Origin: Chromatium okenii
Lineage (GTDB): Bacteria > Pseudomonadota > Gammaproteobacteria > Chromatiales > Chromatiaceae
Assembly: GCF_002958735.1 (NCBI RefSeq)
Contig: NZ_PPGH01000034.1
Span: forward strand, 248,001-312,000
Length of the DNA stretch: 64,000 nt
Direction: 5' to 3'
The translations under genes were made by a program, and so were the position numbers. Each line of letters begins with the position of its first letter. Positions within the stretch are counted from its first letter, which is position 1. This document shows positions 60,202-64,000 of this stretch, piece by piece. Below the pieces are notes generated by a model that had not been told where the DNA came from, did no database searches, and saw nothing but the letters and a program-made list of their open reading frames with translations.

Positions 60202-60989
60202 ACCTCGGCAGCAGGCGCTGGCGCTCCCTGTTGCCAACTGCGAATTTGATACCACACCCGCCCCAAATGCTCGTGGATCGCGTAATAACTCAGCTGAAAC
60301 GCCCGTGCCGAAGGTAGCCAGTTGCGATAAGTCAGTTCCTGCTGCCAGCCCGGATGGTGCACAAAACCAGTGGGCGCGGGCGTCACCGTCAACCCCGTGT
60401 TCGCAAATGCTTCGACCGCTCGCGGCAGATGCCACGCATCACTCACCAGTAAAATATGCGTAATTCCTGCCGGTTTCAGCAGTTGCGCGGTGTATTCAGC
60501 ATTTTCCCACGTTGTTTGACTGTTCGATTCCATTCCCGCCACGGTAATTCCGTAATCGGTACGCAGCACTTCAGCAATCAGCTCCGCAAGCGGTTGCGCT
60601 TCAGTCGGCAGTTTTCCACCCGAAACGTAGAGCGGCAGCCCTGTTTGGCGCTGCAACAACGCGCCATAACGCACCCGCCGCAGACTGAGATCATCCAACG
60701 TATCGCCGCCATATTCGGGCGCATTGGTAATACGCCCCGAACTCAAAATCACAATTGCTTGCGCAGCGGATGGAATTGGCATGGCAATACCGAGCGCCGG
60801 ATATAGCTCCAACGGTTCCATTAATAAAGTGGCGACTGGTGATAAGGTCATTAGTGTAAAAATGGACAGCGCAGCGAATAGCACCAAACGTCCTAATACA
60901 CCGCGCACCAATAGAAATGCGGTAATGAACAATAGAATTAAAATGCCGGGCGGCAAGAGCAAACTTTTAATCACGCTGTAACTCAGCAT
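60198..60989 (-). CDS. elyC: ElyC/SanA/YdcF-family (DUF218) envelope protein
   Basis: The protein has 263 residues. Two N-terminal helices ([19 protein letters not shown] and [20 protein letters not shown]) are followed by a periplasmic DUF218 domain with [49 protein letters not shown] and [16 protein letters not shown]. In E. coli ElyC affects peptidoglycan and lipid-carrier metabolism. It overlaps lipA by seven bases and closes the minus-strand operon. Confidence 0.87.
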   Translation of the reverse strand: MLSYSVIKSLLLPPGILILLFITAFLLVRGVLGRLVLFAALSIFTLMTLSPVATLLMEPLELYPALGIAMPIPSAAQAIVILSSGRITNAPEYGGDTLDDLSLRRVRYGALLQRQTGLPLYVSGGKLPTEAQPLAELIAEVLRTDYGITVAGMESNSQTTWENAEYTAQLLKPAGITHILLVSDAWHLPRAVEAFANTGLTVTPAPTGFVHHPGWQQELTYRNWLPSARAFQLSYYAIHEHLGRVWYQIRSWQQGAPAPAAEV

Positions 60990-61963
60990 GATGCCAGCAC
61001 ATCAATTGCTTGCTGATCAGCGTGATATGAAGAACGCACCATTGGCGCACTGGCAACGTGTGCAAATCCCATGGCTTCACCCAATTCGCGCAAATGATCA
61101 AATTCGGCGGGCGTCCAATAGCGACTCACTGCGAGATGATCGCGGCTCGGTTGCAGATATTGCCCGATTGTCAACATGTTGCAGTCGTGTTCGCGTAAAT
61201 CGCGCATGACCGCAACAATTTCCTCCAGTGTTTCGCCCAAACCGAGCATTAAACCGGATTTTGTTGTGATTTCAGGATGTTGCGCCTTGAATGTCCGCAA
61301 CAGTTGCAGCGAACCGGCATAATTCGCACCGGGGCGAGTTTGCGGATACAAACGCGGCACAGTTTCTAAATTGTGATTAAACACATCAGGTTGTGCATCG
61401 CCAACAAATTGCGCCAACGCCACTGCTTCGCGCCCCCGAAAATCGGGCACCAGAATTTCTAGCCGCGTGAGTGGATTTTCAGCACGAATTGCCCGCAAAC
61501 AGTCTGCAAAATGCCCAGCGCCGCCGTCGCGCAGATCGTCTCGATCAACCGAGGTAATGACCACGTAACGCAAACCCATCGCCGCAACCGATTGCGCCAA
61601 TTGCGCTGGCTCATCGGCATCGACGGGCTTGGGGCGACCGTGCGCCACATCGCAAAACGGGCAGCGCCGCGTACAAATATCACCGAGAATCAAGAAGGTA
61701 GCAGTGCCGTGCTGAAAGCATTCGCCCAAATTCGGGCACATGGCTTCTTCACACACGGTCGCCAATTTGCCGCGCCGCAACAGTGCTTTGATCCGCGCTA
61801 CTTCGCTGCCGATTGGCGCTTTTGCTCGAATCCACGCCGGTTTACGCAGCGTCTCGCCAGCATTCACAACTTTTATCGGAATACTGCTGAGTTTGTCTTG
61901 ACCGCGTTGATGCGTTTCTGGCGTGGTACGCGATGGCGCGTTGAATGAATCCGTATTATTCAA
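60983..61963 (-). CDS. lipA: Lipoyl synthase
   Basis: LipA is a radical-SAM enzyme that inserts two sulfur atoms into protein-bound octanoyl groups. The radical-SAM cluster cysteines are in [14 protein letters not shown], and the auxiliary cluster in [28 protein letters not shown] and [13 protein letters not shown] are further signatures. It has 326 residues. The apparent TTG start at 61963 overlaps the idi stop. No lipB is adjacent, which is unusual but not unique. Confidence 0.95.
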   Translation of the reverse strand: MNNTDSFNAPSRTTPETHQRGQDKLSSIPIKVVNAGETLRKPAWIRAKAPIGSEVARIKALLRRGKLATVCEEAMCPNLGECFQHGTATFLILGDICTRRCPFCDVAHGRPKPVDADEPAQLAQSVAAMGLRYVVITSVDRDDLRDGGAGHFADCLRAIRAENPLTRLEILVPDFRGREAVALAQFVGDAQPDVFNHNLETVPRLYPQTRPGANYAGSLQLLRTFKAQHPEITTKSGLMLGLGETLEEIVAVMRDLREHDCNMLTIGQYLQPSRDHLAVSRYWTPAEFDHLRELGEAMGFAHVASAPMVRSSYHADQQAIDVLASC

Positions 61964-62553
61964 AACGCTGGCTCCAACTGATGTTCAGTCATTACTTTAT
62001 CAATCAGCAAATGAAACCAAGGTGTGAACCAGTGCGGATACAATTGTAATGCGCGTTGAATAGCCGACAATTTCATCCAACGCCAAGCACCAATTTCAGA
62101 TGGATCAGGCTGGGGATCGTCAGTATAAACACCATAAAAGATATGCAGATATTCGTGTTCAATTAAACCGGAATTAATATCTTCAGCGCGATAAACCAAT
62201 TGAGCACGTTCGGTGAGTGGTGTGGCAATTCCAAATTCTTCTTTTAACCGTCGCTGCGCGGCCATTGATGTTAATTCTTGTGGGCGCGGATGACCGCAAC
62301 AGGTATTCGACCAATGTTGTGCAAAATGATATTTGCCATTCGCCCGGCGCTGGAGTAGTAATTCGCCATGCGTATTAAAGATGAGAATAGAAAATGCACG
62401 ATGCAGTAAACCATCACGATGCGCATCTAATTTACCCGCAACACCTGAAATTTGATCGTTGTTATCGACCAAAATAACTTGTTCAATCGCATCACGCTGC
62501 CACGCACGTTCCCATTCAATTGCCGCAAGTGGTGGGACAATTCGAGCACTCAC
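61960..62553 (-). CDS. idi: Isopentenyl-diphosphate delta-isomerase, type I
   Basis: Idi interconverts IPP and DMAPP. Active-site Cys is in [14 protein letters not shown] and Glu in [13 protein letters not shown]; the Nudix-like box is [17 protein letters not shown]. The 197-residue length fits. A GTG start at 62553 overlaps the stop of the RuBisCO-like gene (GTGA), so the two are translationally coupled. That coupling is informative because some RuBisCO-like proteins feed sulfur-salvage carbon into the isoprenoid pathway. Confidence 0.93.
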   Translation of the reverse strand: MSARIVPPLAAIEWERAWQRDAIEQVILVDNNDQISGVAGKLDAHRDGLLHRAFSILIFNTHGELLLQRRANGKYHFAQHWSNTCCGHPRPQELTSMAAQRRLKEEFGIATPLTERAQLVYRAEDINSGLIEHEYLHIFYGVYTDDPQPDPSEIGAWRWMKLSAIQRALQLYPHWFTPWFHLLIDKVMTEHQLEPAF

Positions 62554-63872
62554 GAATGATCTCCATTTACTGGCGCAGCATTACCAAAGAATTCAATTGC
62601 AGCATTTAATTCGACGTGTTGTGCAGCGTATTCTGATAAGGGCACATCCGCAACAATAGCGTCCCATGCTTGACGAATACTTGCCGCACCAGCGCGTGGT
62701 CCCATCGGATGACCAAATACTCCACGACCGGGCACAAATCCGAAATCAACCGTACCGACTTTTTCATAAATCGTATGCAACGTTCCTGCCCAATCACTGC
62801 CACCGGGAACAGGTAAACTATTTTTTATTCCACCCATTGGTGCAAGACAGGCTTCAACATTGGCGCACACTTCTACATCTGTAGTGTGCATTCGAGCGCC
62901 AAATCCTGGCATAATAATGGCGTCAAATCCAGCAATACGCTGAAGTTTAGTGAATACCTGCGTATGTATACCGAAATGAGCTAATCGACTAAATGGCGCA
63001 ATCGTTGGAAAGTGCGCAATGAGTGGAACCGTTGCATGTTTTCTAAGCATTCGCACGGCACTTAAACCGACAGGAATGGCATTAATTAATAGCGCATTGG
63101 CTCCATTTGCCACTGCTATATCATGCAATTCAATTAAACGATCTACTTCATCGGTGATATTGGCGAGATAAATCTTACGCTGTCCCGTTTCTTGTTCGGC
63201 TTGAATTCGTGCCGCACCGAGTAATGCCGAGCGTTGATTGAGCGGACACCACGGCGTATCTGCCAGCATTTCATCATCTTTCGCAATATCAAGCCCACCT
63301 AGCCAGCTCTCATAACCCAAATGGCTAAATGCTTCGGGTGGTAATCCGATGTTTGGTTTAATCACCCCAAAGAAAATAGGGCGGTTGTACACTTGAAGCA
63401 AATCTCTTAGCCCATCAATACCAAATTGCGGCCCTTCAAATGCTTTTAGATAAGCATCAGGAAATCGAATATCTAATAACTTAACAATTGGGATATTTGG
63501 CGCAAAAAAAGTGCCTTCACCGCAGACGGCACTTAATAAATTGGGAATGCGGGAACCAAAATTACCATGAGGATGAGCAATTGTAACGTGACAGGCACTA
63601 ACACCAGCGTTATTTGGGTTAAGACCATAACTAAACGCAGCTAATTCTGTATTCAGTATGGTTAAATCAATCACTTTTGCAGCAAAACGTTCTCTTAAAT
63701 CTTCTGAAAAACCAACGCGTTTCCATTGTGCTGTTGATTGTTCTGCACAAAAATGTGCAGCGGCAACTCGTGGATCGCCAAGACATTCTAGGTAATAATC
63801 AAGGTGAATATAAGCATCTCGATCTAAAGTATTTGCATCAGCAAAAAAGCCTGCACAATCAGAATCTAACAT
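62550..63872 (-). CDS. RuBisCO-like protein (form IV)
   Basis: The 440-residue protein has the RuBisCO large-subunit fold. It keeps the carbamylated Lys with its acidic partners ([14 protein letters not shown]) and the first active-site Lys ([13 protein letters not shown]), where KPK of true RuBisCO is KPN. Loop 6 differs, and the SGG phosphate motif is PGGSDWAG. These changes exclude a real CO2-fixing enzyme. RuBisCO-like proteins act in methionine salvage; the Rhodospirillum rubrum type isomerises methylthioribulose-1-phosphate towards deoxyxylulose phosphate. Coupling to idi favours that role here, but the clade is not proven. ATG 63872 has GAGG upstream. Confidence 0.88.
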   Translation of the reverse strand: MLDSDCAGFFADANTLDRDAYIHLDYYLECLGDPRVAAAHFCAEQSTAQWKRVGFSEDLRERFAAKVIDLTILNTELAAFSYGLNPNNAGVSACHVTIAHPHGNFGSRIPNLLSAVCGEGTFFAPNIPIVKLLDIRFPDAYLKAFEGPQFGIDGLRDLLQVYNRPIFFGVIKPNIGLPPEAFSHLGYESWLGGLDIAKDDEMLADTPWCPLNQRSALLGAARIQAEQETGQRKIYLANITDEVDRLIELHDIAVANGANALLINAIPVGLSAVRMLRKHATVPLIAHFPTIAPFSRLAHFGIHTQVFTKLQRIAGFDAIIMPGFGARMHTTDVEVCANVEACLAPMGGIKNSLPVPGGSDWAGTLHTIYEKVGTVDFGFVPGRGVFGHPMGPRAGAASIRQAWDAIVADVPLSEYAAQHVELNAAIEFFGNAAPVNGDHS

Positions 63873-63877
63873 ATTCC

Positions 63878-64000
63878 TCAACGTTCTCCAATAATCTGAA
63901 TGCGCAGTGTACGTTCTTCGCGGGGACCATCTAATTCGATGAAAAAAATCGACTGCCAGCGCCCTAATAGCAATTCACCATCGGCAATAGGAATAGTCTC
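63878..64000 (-). CDS. YjbQ/UPF0047-family protein, C-terminal part only
   Basis: The last 40 codons read [20 protein letters not shown] and then [20 protein letters not shown] before TGA. This is the conserved C-terminal end of the YjbQ family (LGxWQxIFxxExDGPR). The rest is beyond the window. Family members have been reported with thiamine-phosphate-synthase-like activity; the true function is uncertain. It lies five bases upstream of the RuBisCO-like gene and appears to start, or continue, that operon. Confidence 0.8.
   Translation of the reverse strand, partial: ETIPIADGELLLGRWQSIFFIELDGPREERTLRIQIIGER

Noticed and set aside
62550..63872. A true CO2-fixing RuBisCO
   Set aside because: KPK is KPN, loop 6 is unlike RuBisCO and the SGG motif is altered; no small subunit, activase or phosphoribulokinase is near.

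Overview
This window reads as a chromosomal segment of a gammaproteobacterium outside the enterics. The evidence is the order rhodanese (yibN-like), envC, ctpA, and the run kdsD-kdsC-lptC-lptA-lptB-rpoN-hpf-ptsN-hprK-rapZ-EIIA(Man)-ptsH-ptsI, together with a duplicated-domain DsbD, UbiA, RecG, MltB and a RuBisCO-like protein. I cannot name genus or family from the sequence alone. About 84 hand-counted copies of the octamer GCGCCAGC/GCTGGCGC mark the genome style. No rRNA, tRNA or CRISPR array was seen.

Layout: 0-6.9 kb holds a partial rhodanese, an ArsR-type regulator, the cell-division hydrolase factor EnvC, the periplasmic protease CtpA, a DJ-1/YajL protein and two polysaccharide-initiation genes (a WecA/MraY-like transferase and a CapD/WbpM-like dehydratase). 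6.9-8.6 kb is an orphan two-partner-secretion barrel. 8.7-19.1 kb, all minus strand, combines a regulatory PTS without sugar permease, sigma-54, ribosome hibernation and the Kdo/LPS-transport genes. 19.2-26.8 kb has hypA, a MoeB-like enzyme and a tight cluster of a hybrid histidine kinase, an outer-membrane barrel, a small PstS-like binding protein and a second, paralogous barrel. 26.8-31.5 kb holds ubiA, a YafQ/DinJ-type toxin-antitoxin pair, recG and mltB.

From 31.6 to about 47.4 kb the DNA looks different: more AT-rich, almost free of the octamer, and beginning with an IS5-type transposase remnant. It carries the dTDP-rhamnose operon (rfbB, rfbA, rfbC, rfbD, acetyltransferase) with two very large genes wedged between rfbC and rfbD (a helicase-like ATPase and an unrecognised 1031-residue partner). 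Next come a TerD-AIM24-TerD group, two unknown genes and a tandem gamma-glutamylcyclotransferase. The large gene pair is the best candidate here for an undescribed system, possibly defensive.

47.8-64 kb returns to the core style: fxsA, a lipoprotein/membrane/FHA-EAL group, dsbD, valS (minus), pgi, a YjfK/YjfL-like pair, then a minus-strand operon yjbQ-RuBisCO-like protein-idi-lipA-elyC that suggests a link between methylthioadenosine salvage and isoprenoid supply.

Many core genes (arsR, envC, ctpA, ptsI, lptB, lptC, kdsC, kdsD, moeB, valS, pgi and others) are broken by single-base losses, almost all in short homopolymers. These look like sequencing or assembly errors, since essential genes such as valS are hit repeatedly. 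Such genes are given here as one feature from the inferred start to the inferred stop, with the break points noted.
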